Positions 17,887-26,282 of a stretch of 64,000 bases of DNA are shown here, in pieces (position 1 is the first letter of the stretch; every line of letters begins with the position of its first letter). The stretch spans positions 638,984 to 702,983 of the forward strand of contig NZ_BBXE01000013.1 of assembly GCF_001570565.1 (NCBI RefSeq). Reading direction: 5' to 3'. The notes beneath the pieces were generated by a model, which was not told the DNA's origin, ran no database searches, and worked only from the letters and a program-made list of their open reading frames with translations. A program made the position numbers and the translations under genes. This DNA comes from Herbidospora yilanensis (lineage in GTDB: Bacteria > Actinomycetota > Actinomycetes > Streptosporangiales > Streptosporangiaceae).

Positions 17887-19067
17887 TACGCACCTACCGC
17901 GGCGAGTTCGGCGGCGCGCTTGGCCGCGTCGTCCATGGTGTCGACAAGTTCGACGCCCGGAAGGGCGGCGCCTTGGAGGATCTCGCGGCCCAGCGCCGCG
18001 TTGTTGCCGTCGAGGCGAACCACGAGCGGGCGGGTGACCGCCTCGCCCCGGTCGCCCAGCAGCTTGAAGGCGCTGACGATGCCGTCGGCGACCGCGTCGC
18101 AGGCGGTGATGCCGCCGAAGACGTTCACGAACACCGACTTCACGGCCGGGTCGGACAGGATGATCTCCAGCCCGTTGGCCATCACCTCGGCCGAGGCGCC
18201 GCCGCCAATGTCGAGGAAGTTGGCCGGCTTCGGCGAGCCGGGGAACTGCTCGCCGGCGTAGGCGACCACGTCGAGGGTGGACATGACCAGACCGGCGCCG
18301 TTGCCGATGATGCCGACGTTGCCGTCGAGCTTCACGTAGTTGAGGTGCTTCTCCTTGGCCCGCGCCTCAAGGGGGTCTTCGGCCGCCTTGTCGACGTAGG
18401 CCTCATGCTCCTTCTGGCGGAAGTCGGCGTTGGCGTCGAGGGTGACCTTGCCGTCGAGCGCCTTCACCTGGCCGTCGGCCGCGAGGATCATCGGGTTGAC
18501 CTCGACGAGCGAGGCGTCTTCGTCGACGAAGACGGCCCACAGGCGCTCGATGAGCTCGGCGGCCCCGTCGAGCGACTTCTCGGGCAGCCCGCCGGCCTGC
18601 GCGATCTCGCGCGCCCTGGCCCGGTCGATCCCGTCGATCGGGCTGACCGGGACCTTCGCCACCTTCTCGGGGGCGGTGTGCGCGACCTCTTCGATGTCCA
18701 TGCCGCCCGCGGCGGAGCAGATCGCGAGGAAGGTACGGTTCGCGCGGTCGAGCAGGAAGGAGAAGTAGTACTCCTCCGCGATGTCGCTCGCCTCTTCGAT
18801 CAGGACCTTGTGGACCGTGTGGCCCTTGATGTCCATGCCGAGGATGGCCTTGGCCTTCGCCTCGGCGTCGTTGGCGTCGTCGGCCACCTTCACGCCGCCG
18901 GCCTTGCCGCGGCCACCGGTCTTGACCTGGGCCTTGACCACGACCCGCCCGGTCAGTTGTTCGGCCGCCGCCCGTGCTTCAGCCACGGTGTGCGCGACGA
19001 TTCCGCGCGGCACCGGGATGCCGTACGCGGCGAAGAGCTCCTTCGCCTGATGTTCGAACAGGTCCAC
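17886..19067 (-). CDS. sucC: Succinate-CoA ligase, beta subunit
   Basis: ATP-grasp subunit that binds nucleotide and succinate. 393 residues; opens [21 protein letters not shown] and contains [16 protein letters not shown] (nucleotide loop), EVNPMIL and the domain-2 signature [13 protein letters not shown] start at 19067 follows AAGGGACGG. A leader of about 75 bases precedes it, containing a GGCGCC-N9-GGCGCC inverted repeat (19094-19114); a TAGGCT -10-like hexamer lies at 19149-19144. Confidence 0.97.
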   Translation of the reverse strand: MDLFEHQAKELFAAYGIPVPRGIVAHTVAEARAAAEQLTGRVVVKAQVKTGGRGKAGGVKVADDANDAEAKAKAILGMDIKGHTVHKVLIEEASDIAEEYYFSFLLDRANRTFLAICSAAGGMDIEEVAHTAPEKVAKVPVSPIDGIDRARAREIAQAGGLPEKSLDGAAELIERLWAVFVDEDASLVEVNPMILAADGQVKALDGKVTLDANADFRQKEHEAYVDKAAEDPLEARAKEKHLNYVKLDGNVGIIGNGAGLVMSTLDVVAYAGEQFPGSPKPANFLDIGGGASAEVMANGLEIILSDPAVKSVFVNVFGGITACDAVADGIVSAFKLLGDRGEAVTRPLVVRLDGNNAALGREILQGAALPGVELVDTMDDAAKRAAELAAVGA

Positions 19068-19222
19068 GAGGGTCCGTCCCTTTGAATGTCGAGGGCGCCA
19101 CTGGACAGGGCGCCGTCGTCCTGCCTGGCATTTCCGCGCAGAAAGCCTAGCCCCAGGCCGTGTGTGGCGCGGTCATAGGGGGGCGTTTGGGGGTTGCCGA
19201 CTTTCCCGTTATGTACTAGACG

Positions 19223-19251
19223 TCCGGGATGGGGGTGTGCGGGCTCCCGGA
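19223..19251 (-). terminator. Hairpin downstream of the B12-binding gene
   Basis: TCCGGGA (19223-19229) pairs with TCCCGGA (19245-19251). It starts about 30 bases after the stop of the B12-binding-domain gene, in the 214-bp gap to sucC. Confidence 0.4.
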
Positions 19252-19281
19252 TACGTACCGAATGGGCGAGTCGGGCCCCGC

Positions 19282-19683
19282 TCAGACGGAGGCGGGGATC
19301 GTCGCCTTCACCCATTCGACGATCTCGTCGGTGGTCGCGCCGGGGGTGAAGATGCCGGCCACGCCCATGTCGCGGAGTGCGGGGATGTCCTCCTCGGGGA
19401 TGATGCCGCCGCCGAAGACGACGATGTCGGTGGCGTCCTGTTCACGGAGGAGTTCCATCACCTTCGCGAAGAGGGTCATGTGGGCGCCGGAGAGGATCGA
19501 CAGCCCGATCGCGGCGGCGTCCTCCTGGATGGCGGTGCGGACGATCTGCTCCGGGGTCTGGTGCAGACCTGTGTAGACGACTTCCATGCCCGCGTCACGC
19601 AGGGCGCGGGCGACGACCTTCACGCCGCGGTCGTGACCGTCGAGCCCGGGTTTGGCGACGACGATCCTGATCCTGGATTCCAT
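19282..19683 (-). CDS. Stand-alone cobalamin (B12)-binding domain protein, acyl-CoA mutase small-subunit type
   Basis: 133 residues that equal just the C-terminal B12-binding domain of methylmalonyl-CoA-type mutases. The base-off/His-on signature DGHDRG appears at residues ~16-21 in [21 protein letters not shown] and [11 protein letters not shown] complete the fold. Such lone domains pair with a separate catalytic large subunit (as in isobutyryl- or hydroxyisobutyryl-CoA mutases), which is not in this window. ATG at 19683. The gene stands alone between sucC and a divergent secreted-protein gene. Confidence 0.9.
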   Translation of the reverse strand: MESRIRIVVAKPGLDGHDRGVKVVARALRDAGMEVVYTGLHQTPEQIVRTAIQEDAAAIGLSILSGAHMTLFAKVMELLREQDATDIVVFGGGIIPEEDIPALRDMGVAGIFTPGATTDEIVEWVKATIPASV

Positions 19684-19869
19684 GGTTCGCACTGTAACCC
19701 GGCCGCCCCGGACGTCTCGGCGAAGCCTCGGCCTGACGGAGTTTGTTGGAGTTTCAAGTGTGAAGTTTGTGAAAAGACGCGATAAGTGATCGATTTGAGG
19801 TAGATGTTCCGGCAGAATCCTCCCGTCCCACCTCTCCCATTCAGGGACCCATCCCGGAGGAACCCCCCA

Positions 19870-20721
19870 ATGAGGCGAACCCTCGCCATCGCGGCATGCG
19901 CCACGGCCGTCGCGGCCGTGACCGCTGTCGGCGCGGCCCCCGCGCAGGCCGCCGCCCCGAACCCCGTCGCCGCGCTCAAGGCGCAGTTCAAGACCGGGCT
20001 CGGCGTGAAGTTCAATGACAAGTTCCTCGTCGGCAAGGAGATCCTGACCCGACGCACGGGAACGCTCCAATTCGGCCGGTCCGGTGTGGCCGCGTCGGAC
20101 ATCACCACGAAGCTCAACATGAAGGCCTCCGAAGTGGCGGAGATGCCGGAAGACCTCCAGGCCATGGCCAAGCCGGAGCAGGTCATCAAGGTCGGCAAGA
20201 TCGCCTACATCAAGGGCGGCACCCTCAGCGCCCTGCTGCCCGAGGGCAAGACGTGGGTCCGCTTCCCCGAGGGCCTCGCGTCGGGCGTCACCGGCCAGTT
20301 CGGCCAGCTCATCAACCCCGCCGAGCCGGCCACGCTGCAGAAACTGCTGAAGAAGAGCAAGCGGGTCGGGTCGGTGTACGCCGGCAAGATCACCTATGGC
20401 GACCTCCACAAAACGTCGAAGTGGCTCCAGGGCCTCGGCTCGATGGGCATGCCGACCTCCGCCCAGAAGAAGTCGGTGTTGTCCTACAAGCTGTACGTCA
20501 ACGCCAAGGGCCTGGTGGTCCGCATCGTCACGACCACGTCGGACCGCACGTTCCGGATGGACGGCGAGGAGACGGTCACCATCGACTCCCGGTTCGTGTC
20601 GTGGGGCGCGAAGGTGTCCGTCAAGGCGCCCACCGAGGACGTCGCGGAGCTCGACGAGCTCGACTTCAGCGGCGCGGGCCTGTCGTCCTCGCTGGCCGCG
20701 TTGAAGGCCGAGGCGGCCTGA
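19870..20721 (+). CDS. Secreted protein of unknown function (LppX/LprG-like size)
   Basis: 283 residues with a clear signal peptide ([27 protein letters not shown], cleaved after AQA). The mature protein alternates beta-strand-like segments, including [18 protein letters not shown] and [19 protein letters not shown]. The pattern of a ligand-holding half-barrel resembles the LppX/LprAFG lipoprotein fold, but no lipobox is present, and this is only a resemblance. GGAGGAA lies upstream of ATG 19870. The leader contains repeated GTTTGT/GTTTCA blocks (19741-19770). It converges with the amidohydrolase gene, 5 bp apart. Confidence 0.7.
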   Translation: MRRTLAIAACATAVAAVTAVGAAPAQAAAPNPVAALKAQFKTGLGVKFNDKFLVGKEILTRRTGTLQFGRSGVAASDITTKLNMKASEVAEMPEDLQAMAKPEQVIKVGKIAYIKGGTLSALLPEGKTWVRFPEGLASGVTGQFGQLINPAEPATLQKLLKKSKRVGSVYAGKITYGDLHKTSKWLQGLGSMGMPTSAQKKSVLSYKLYVNAKGLVVRIVTTTSDRTFRMDGEETVTIDSRFVSWGAKVSVKAPTEDVAELDELDFSGAGLSSSLAALKAEAA

Positions 20722-20726
20722 CCTCC

Positions 20727-21656
20727 TCAGGTCGCGTGTGACCACAACCGGCGGGCGTTGGCCGTGGTCAGCGCCCGCCAGGTCGCGTCGACCGACGCCA
20801 CCTGGGCGGCCACCGCCGGGGGCGGCGTGAAGCAGTAGTCGCTGCCGTAGAGGATCTGACCGGTGCCGAAGGCCTTCTCCAGGGCCGGCGCCTGCCGGGG
20901 GAACGGCGTCCCGGCGAGGTCGAACCACAACCTCCCGACCTGGTCCAGGACCGACGGATCGGCGGGCGAGCCGCCGAAGAAGGCGGTCCGGAACAACTCC
21001 ATGCGGTCGGACAGCAGCGGCAGAGCGCCCCCGCCGTGGGTGAAGATCCACCTGATCCCCGGGTGCCGCGTCAGGACCCCCGTGAACACCAGGTCGGAGA
21101 CGGTCCGGGTGGTGTCGAAGATGAACTCCAGCATCGGCCTCGGCCGCCCCATCGCGACCTGCTCGTGGTTGACCGGCGAGGTCGGGTGGACGAACACCAC
21201 CGCCCGCCGCCGGTCGAGCTCCTCCCAGAGCGGCTCGTAGGCCGGGTCGCCGAGATAGCGGCCGTGGGCGTTGCTCATCAGGGCCACCCCGTCACTGCCC
21301 AGCTCGTCGAGGGCGTGACCGGCCTCGGCCAGGGCCCCCTCGACGTCGGGGAGCGGCAGCGAGGCGAAGTGGCCGAACCGGTCGGGCCGCCTTCTGGCCA
21401 GGTCGGCGGCGTATTCGTTGACCTGCCGCGAGAGCTTCCGGGCCGCGAGGTCGTCGCCGAAGTGGGTGCCCGGCGAGGAGACCGAGAGGAACGACTTCCG
21501 GATGCCGTTGACGTCCATCAGGCTCAGGTGGTCTTCGGGGGTCCAGGCGGGCCATCGGGGCATGCCGTCGGGGGTGACGTGCCCCGCCTCGGTGGCGGCG
21601 GCGATGTAGTCACCGGTCACGAAGTGGGCGTGCACGTCGATCAGTTCGCCGGCCAT
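20727..21656 (-). CDS. Amidohydrolase-2 family (ACMSD-like) hydrolase/decarboxylase
   Basis: 309-residue TIM-barrel metal enzyme. The metal-binding DVHAHF motif is at residues 8-13; a His in FVHPTSP, another in FTHGGGALP and the Asp in YGSDYCF complete the active site pattern of the PF04909 family. Members decarboxylate or hydrolyse aromatic and lactone compounds; the substrate here is not evident. ATG at 21656. It is separated by 88 bases from pcrA on the same strand, without obvious functional link. Confidence 0.88.
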   Translation of the reverse strand: MAGELIDVHAHFVTGDYIAAATEAGHVTPDGMPRWPAWTPEDHLSLMDVNGIRKSFLSVSSPGTHFGDDLAARKLSRQVNEYAADLARRRPDRFGHFASLPLPDVEGALAEAGHALDELGSDGVALMSNAHGRYLGDPAYEPLWEELDRRRAVVFVHPTSPVNHEQVAMGRPRPMLEFIFDTTRTVSDLVFTGVLTRHPGIRWIFTHGGGALPLLSDRMELFRTAFFGGSPADPSVLDQVGRLWFDLAGTPFPRQAPALEKAFGTGQILYGSDYCFTPPPAVAAQVASVDATWRALTTANARRLWSHAT

Positions 21657-21744
21657 GTGATCCTCGTCTCTCGGGTGTACGCGTCAGGAAATATCGCATT
21701 CGTAACGGGAGAAAAGACCCACCACCGGCCGGAAAACGCCGCGT

Positions 21745-23961
21745 CTACAGTTTTTCGAGGCTTCTCGCGTAGTGGGTCATGAGGGTTTTCACGCCCGCGC
21801 TGCCGAAGTCGATTCTCGCCCGGGTCTTCTCGCCCTCGCCCTCGACCTCAAGGACCGTGCCCAGCCCGAACTGGTCGTGGGTCACGCGGTCGCCCGCGGT
21901 GAACTGGACGGCGGGCTTGCCGCCGCCGCGGCTCGCGAGCGGGCGGGTCTCGCGTTTGGTCGCGGCGCCCCAGGCGTTCTTCTTCGGGTCGTTGCGCCAC
22001 TCGACCAGGTCTTGGGGCACCTCGGCGAGGAAGCGGGAGGCCGGGTTGAAGGAGGGGGCCCCCCAGGCCGTGCGGACGGCGGCGCGGGACAGATAGAGGC
22101 GCTTCTCGGCGCGGGTGATGCCCACGTAGGCGAGACGGCGTTCCTCCTCCAGTTCCCTCGGGTCGCTCAGGGAGCGCATGTGGGGGAAGACGCCGTCTTC
22201 CATCGCGGTCAGGAAGACCACGGGGAACTCCAGGCCCTTGGCGGTGTGGAGGGTCATCAGGGTCACCACGCCGCCGCTCTCGCCGTCGGGGTCGGGGATC
22301 GAGTCGGCGTCGGCGACCAGGGAGACCTGCTCCAGGAAGTCGACCAGGGTGCCCTCGGGGTTGGCCGCCTCGAACTCGGACGCGACCGAGATCAGCTCGT
22401 TGAGGTTCTCGATGCGGCTTTCGTCCTGCGGGTCGCCGGAGGTCTCCAGCTCGGTGCGGTAGCCGGTCGAGGTGAGGATCTCCTCGGCCAGGTCGGAGAT
22501 CGGCAGCTCCTTGGCCCGCAGGTCGTCGAGGAGGGACACGAACTCGCGGATCTGGTTGAGCGAGCGGGTCGCGATGCCGGGGGCCTCCTCGGCGCGGCGC
22601 AGGCCCTCCCAGAAGGAGACGCGCTCCCTGGACGCGAACGCCTCGACCATCGACTCGGCGCGGTCGCCGATGCCGCGCTTGGGCACGTTGAGAATGCGGC
22701 GCAGCGACACCGTGTCGCTGGGGTTGGCCAGCACGCGCAGGTAGGCCAGCAGGTCTTTGACCTCTTTGCGCTCGTAGAAGCGCACGCCGCCGACCACCCG
22801 GTAGGGCAGGCCGGTGCGGATGAAGATCTCTTCGAACACGCGGGAGGCCGAGTTGGTGCGGTAGAAGACCGCGACCTGGCCGGGGGTGACGCCCTCGTCG
22901 TCGGAGAGGCGGTCGACCTCCTGGGCGACGAAGGTGGCCTCGTCGTGCTCGTTGTCGGCGACGTAGGCGATGATCTTGGGGCCGGCGCCCTGGTCGGACC
23001 AGAGATTCTTGGGCTTGCGGCTCTCGTTGCGGGAGATGACCGCGTTGGCGGCGTTGAGGATCGTCTGGGTGGAGCGGTAGTTCTGCTCCAGCAGGATCGT
23101 CTTGGCCGACGGGTAGTCGCGCTCGAACTCCAGGATGTTGCGGATCGAGGCGCCGCGGAAGGCGTAGATCGACTGGTCGGCGTCGCCGACCACCACGAGC
23201 TCGGCGGGGGCGACCGCGTCTTCACCGGCCGCCTTGAGCGGCTCGACGCCGACGAGCTCCCTGACCAGCGTGTATTGCGCGTGGTTGGTGTCTTGGTATT
23301 CGTCGACCATGACGTGGCGGAACCGGCGCCGGTAGTGTTCGGCGACCTCGGGGAAGAGCTGGAACAGCGTGACCGTGAGCATGATCAGGTCGTCGAAGTC
23401 CATCGCGCCGGCCTCGGTGAGGCGGCGCTGGTAGGTGCGGTAGGCCTCGGCGAGCGTCTTCTCAAGGTGGGTCTGCGCCTTGTCGGCGGCGGTCTCGTAG
23501 TCGATCAGCTCGTTCTTCATGTTGCTGACCTGGGCGGAGAACGACCTCGGCGGGTAGCGCTTGGGGTCGAGGTCCATCTCGCGGCAGACCAGCGCCATCA
23601 GCCGCTGGGAGTCGGCCTGGTCGTAGATCGAGAAGCTGGTGGTGAAGCCCAGCCGCTTGGCCTCGCGGCGCAGGATGCGGACGCAGGCGCTGTGGAAGGT
23701 CATCACCCACATGGCCTTGGAGCGCGGGCCGATCAGCTTGTCGACCCGGTCTTTCATCTCGCGGGCGGCCTTGTTGGTGAAGGTGATCGCGAGGATCTCA
23801 CCCGGATGGACGTCGCGCTCGGCCAGCAGGTAGGCGATGCGATGGGTCAGGACCCGGGTCTTGCCGGAACCGGCCCCCGCGACGATGAGGAGCGGGCCGC
23901 CCTGGTGGACGACGGCCTCCTTCTGCTGGGGGTTGAGGCCGTCAAGCAAGGGATGGGTCAC
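21745..23961 (-). CDS. pcrA: ATP-dependent DNA helicase PcrA/UvrD
   Basis: SF1A helicase of 738 residues acting in repair and replication. Walker A is AGAGSGKTRVL (about residues 29-39); Walker B-like DEYQDTN, motif III GDADQSIYAFRGA, motif IV QNYRST and the C-terminal LMTLHTAKGLEFPVVF and VGITRAEKRLYLSRA are all in order. The C-terminal ~60 residues form the RNA-polymerase-interacting Tudor-like fold (GDRVTHDQFGLGTVLEVEG). GTG 23961 gives the usual opening HPLLDGLNPQQKEAV; the longer frame beyond it is antisense to the next gene. No good Shine-Dalgarno is present, so a leaderless transcript is possible. Confidence 0.96.
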   Translation of the reverse strand: MTHPLLDGLNPQQKEAVVHQGGPLLIVAGAGSGKTRVLTHRIAYLLAERDVHPGEILAITFTNKAAREMKDRVDKLIGPRSKAMWVMTFHSACVRILRREAKRLGFTTSFSIYDQADSQRLMALVCREMDLDPKRYPPRSFSAQVSNMKNELIDYETAADKAQTHLEKTLAEAYRTYQRRLTEAGAMDFDDLIMLTVTLFQLFPEVAEHYRRRFRHVMVDEYQDTNHAQYTLVRELVGVEPLKAAGEDAVAPAELVVVGDADQSIYAFRGASIRNILEFERDYPSAKTILLEQNYRSTQTILNAANAVISRNESRKPKNLWSDQGAGPKIIAYVADNEHDEATFVAQEVDRLSDDEGVTPGQVAVFYRTNSASRVFEEIFIRTGLPYRVVGGVRFYERKEVKDLLAYLRVLANPSDTVSLRRILNVPKRGIGDRAESMVEAFASRERVSFWEGLRRAEEAPGIATRSLNQIREFVSLLDDLRAKELPISDLAEEILTSTGYRTELETSGDPQDESRIENLNELISVASEFEAANPEGTLVDFLEQVSLVADADSIPDPDGESGGVVTLMTLHTAKGLEFPVVFLTAMEDGVFPHMRSLSDPRELEEERRLAYVGITRAEKRLYLSRAAVRTAWGAPSFNPASRFLAEVPQDLVEWRNDPKKNAWGAATKRETRPLASRGGGKPAVQFTAGDRVTHDQFGLGTVLEVEGEGEKTRARIDFGSAGVKTLMTHYARSLEKL

Positions 23962-23989
23962 CCGTCTAGCGTAGGGCCGCGCAGCGACA

Positions 23990-24009
23990 GTTCGCTCAAG
24001 TGAACGAAC
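23990..24009. promoter_or_regulatory. Inverted repeat between pcrA and the PIG-L gene
   Basis: GTTCG (23990-23994) and CGAAC (24005-24009) face each other across 10 bases in the 75-bp divergent promoter. The half-sites match LexA-box halves but in the opposite arrangement, so this is not a canonical SOS box. Confidence 0.25.
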
Positions 24010-24036
24010 ATCCGCGACCGACTTCCGGGAGGACAC

Positions 24037-24756
24037 ATGTTGGACGCCGCCGAGATCCAGACCGTGCTGGTGGTGACCGCCCACCCCGACGACATCGACT
24101 TCGGGGGCGCGGGCACCGTCGCCTCGTTCACCGACCAGGGCGTCCAGGTCGTCTACCTGCTGGCCACCTCGGGTGACGCCGGGGGCTTCGACCGGGCCGT
24201 CGACGGCGTCGGCATGGCCGAGCTCCGCCGTGCCGAGCAGGCGGCCGCCGCCAAGCACGTCGGGGTCGCCGACATCCGCCACCTCGGCTACCCCGACGGG
24301 GCCGTCGAGGCGACGTTGGCGCTGCGCAAGGACATCGCCCGGGTGATCCGCCAGGTCAGGCCCGACCTGGTGATCACCTCGACGCCGGAGCGCAACTACG
24401 TGCGGCTCGGGCCGACCCACCCCGACCACCGCGCGGTCGGCTCGGCCACCCTCGACGCCGTCTACCCCGACGCCCGCAACCCCTACGCCTTCCCCGACCT
24501 GCTCGCCGAGGAGGGCCTGGAGGCCTGGACGGTCCGCGAGGTCTGGATGATCGGCTCCCCCACCCCCAACCACTGGGTCGACGTGACCGCGACGCTCGAC
24601 CGCAAGCTCGCCGCCCTGCGCGCCCACGAGTCCCAGACCGGCCACATGGACGGCATGGAGGACTTCGTCAAGGGTTTCCTGTCGGCCAACGCGCGGGCCG
24701 GCGGGCTGCCCGAGGGGACGTACGCCGAGGCGTTCCACGTGGTCTCAACGGGCTGA
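24037..24756 (+). CDS. PIG-L family zinc-dependent N-deacetylase
   Basis: 239 residues. The zinc motif AHPDDIDFGG is at residues ~10-19 (AHPDD), and the third ligand and substrate loop is GPTHPDHRAVG at about 128-138. The family deacetylates N-acetylglucosamine-type sugars; MshB (mycothiol synthesis), Mca-like and antibiotic tailoring enzymes belong to it. This copy is shorter than MshB (~300) and its substrate is unknown. ATG at 24037 follows GGGAGGACAC. It ends with a 12-bp overlap with the convergent CPBP gene. Confidence 0.88.
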   Translation: MLDAAEIQTVLVVTAHPDDIDFGGAGTVASFTDQGVQVVYLLATSGDAGGFDRAVDGVGMAELRRAEQAAAAKHVGVADIRHLGYPDGAVEATLALRKDIARVIRQVRPDLVITSTPERNYVRLGPTHPDHRAVGSATLDAVYPDARNPYAFPDLLAEEGLEAWTVREVWMIGSPTPNHWVDVTATLDRKLAALRAHESQTGHMDGMEDFVKGFLSANARAGGLPEGTYAEAFHVVSTG

Positions 24757-25488
24757 GCGGCGGGTCCTCCGGGCGTCCATCCGGCGGGCGCCCCGGGCCG
24801 CGAGGAAACCCAGCGAGTTGGTCGCCACGTGCAGGAGAGCGGGGGCGAGCAGGCCACCGCGCCGGCGCAGTTCGTGGAAGCCCAGGCCGGCCAGGGTCGT
24901 GGTGGCCACGGTCCCGGCGACCAGCCGGGAGGCGCCGGCCCTGGCGGCGGCCGGGTTGGCGCGGGCCATGTCGAGGGCGGGCAGCACGTGCCACAACCCG
25001 AACAGCAGGCTGGAGGCCGCCGAGGCGGTCCGGGGCTTGAACGAGTGGCCGAACAACTCGGGGAGCACCCCCCGGAAGGCGACCTCCTCCAGCAGGACCG
25101 TCCCGACCGGCACCTGTAGCAGCGCCTCCTCGAACAGCCGGGCCCGGGTCAGCGCCAGGGCCCGTTCGTCCAGGAACAGGCGCCGCGTCGGGGGCAGCAG
25201 CACGCCGCCGGTGTAGCCGGCCGCCACGGCGACGGCCAGGCCGCCGCCGATCAGCGCGCCCCGGGCGGGTGAGGCGAAGCCGAGGTCGCGGGGCCCCGCC
25301 CCGGCCCGGCGGGCTATCAGGAGGAGCGCGCCCGTCGCCACCGCCGAGGTCAGCGGCGCGTAGCGGCGCGCCACCGTGTTGTTGAGGACGTTGGCCGCGG
25401 CCAGCACCCCCACCGCCGCCCCGAGCGCCGCTCCCGGTCGCCGAACCCGTCGTGGCCGGGCCTGTCCACTCGCCATCGCGTGAGCCAT
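24745..25488 (-). CDS. CPBP family intramembrane metalloprotease
   Basis: 247 residues, Ala/Leu-rich with about seven hydrophobic segments. The Abi/CPBP signature is intact: EEVAFRG (glutamates, residue ~140), then FGLWHVLPA (His) and HVATNSLGF (His/Asn). Relatives include type II CAAX prenyl proteases and bacteriocin-immunity proteins; the role here is unknown. ATG 25488 is preferred over 25476 because AAGGGG lies upstream. The next gene upstream ends 17 bases earlier, so both may be cotranscribed. Confidence 0.82.
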   Translation of the reverse strand: MAHAMASGQARPRRVRRPGAALGAAVGVLAAANVLNNTVARRYAPLTSAVATGALLLIARRAGAGPRDLGFASPARGALIGGGLAVAVAAGYTGGVLLPPTRRLFLDERALALTRARLFEEALLQVPVGTVLLEEVAFRGVLPELFGHSFKPRTASAASSLLFGLWHVLPALDMARANPAAARAGASRLVAGTVATTTLAGLGFHELRRRGGLLAPALLHVATNSLGFLAARGARRMDARRTRRSAR

Positions 25489-25505
25489 CAGGTAGGTCTG
25501 CCCCT

Positions 25506-26231
25506 TCAGCAGGCCCCGACGCCCCGTTCGAAGCCGCGCGCGAAGTTGAGCTGCCGCTGCTGCGCGGTCCCGTGGGCTCCCGGCTCCCACCACGCGTCGG
25601 TCGGGTCGCCGGCCGCCTCCAGGTTGGCCATCAGCTCGACGTCGTCCCCCTCCTGCGCCTGCAGCCGGTTGGCGGCGATCAGGCCGTTGAGGGTCCCGCC
25701 CGCGTAGCAGTCGGCCTGGAGCTCGGCCTGGACGGAGAACTCGAAGTTCGACATCAGCTGGTTCTGCACGGAGTGCCCGAACTCGTGCGGGATCACGAGG
25801 TAGACGGCGCCGTCGCCGAGCTGGTCGTAGAGGCTCTGCAGCCAGGTCGCGTCGTAGGCGATGAAGTGGCCGTCGGGGCAGTAGAAGGCGTTGTTCGGCA
25901 CGGCGGGCTGATCGCCGCACGCCGGGCCGTCGTCGCCGTTGTACTCGACGAACCGGCTGATCGGCTGGTAGGTGCCGCCGGAGGCGGTGAACTGCTGCGT
26001 CCAGAACTCCTCGGTCATGCACCGGGCGAGGCGGACGTCCTCGGAGAAGTTCTCGCCCCTGACCTCGCAGTCGGAGGACGGCGGGTCGGCGGGCGGGTCG
26101 AGGTCGGTCTCGATCAGGTCGGGCGTGGTCACCTCGGGAGCCGGTCCGGCCTCGGGATCGGGGGCGGTCACGGAACCGCACGACGTGGTCAGGGCCAGGA
26201 GGGAGATCGCCAGGAGCCTGCGTAATTGCAC
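25506..26231 (-). CDS. Neutral zinc metallopeptidase, predicted lipoprotein
   Basis: 241 residues from GTG 26231 (AGGA seven bases upstream). The N-terminus is a lipoprotein signal (LLAISLLALTTSC, Cys 18 as lipid site), followed by a disordered Pro/Asp linker and the catalytic domain. IPHEFGHSVQ is the HExxH-type zincin motif (HEFGH); a downstream ELQADCYAGG carries a third ligand. This matches the PF04228 putative neutral zinc metallopeptidase family. Predicted extracytoplasmic. Multiple cysteines (CEVRG, CMTEE, CGDQ, YCPDG, DCYAG) suggest disulfides. Substrate unknown. Confidence 0.87.
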   Translation of the reverse strand: MQLRRLLAISLLALTTSCGSVTAPDPEAGPAPEVTTPDLIETDLDPPADPPSSDCEVRGENFSEDVRLARCMTEEFWTQQFTASGGTYQPISRFVEYNGDDGPACGDQPAVPNNAFYCPDGHFIAYDATWLQSLYDQLGDGAVYLVIPHEFGHSVQNQLMSNFEFSVQAELQADCYAGGTLNGLIAANRLQAQEGDDVELMANLEAAGDPTDAWWEPGAHGTAQQRQLNFARGFERGVGAC

Positions 26232-26282
26232 GCCCTCATCCTGCCCGCCCAAAGGCGGATATTTCTTGAGAAGCCCGGAGTT

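Noticed and set aside
19094-19114. GGCGCC-N9-GGCGCC hairpin in the sucC leader as a riboswitch
   Set aside because: Too short and isolated to match any known riboswitch class; retained only as a leader hairpin in the sucC note.
19229-19576. 115-codon frame upstream of and across the B12-binding gene
   Set aside because: Antisense to the B12 domain and running through the terminator-like hairpin; no ribosome site.
23990-24009. SOS (LexA) box upstream of pcrA
   Set aside because: The half-sites GTTCG and CGAAC are present but in the reverse order and spacing to the actinobacterial LexA box CGAAC-N4-GTTCG.
23962-24738. N-terminal extension of pcrA
   Set aside because: The extra residues are antisense to the PIG-L gene and the helicase normally starts at the GTG at 23961.
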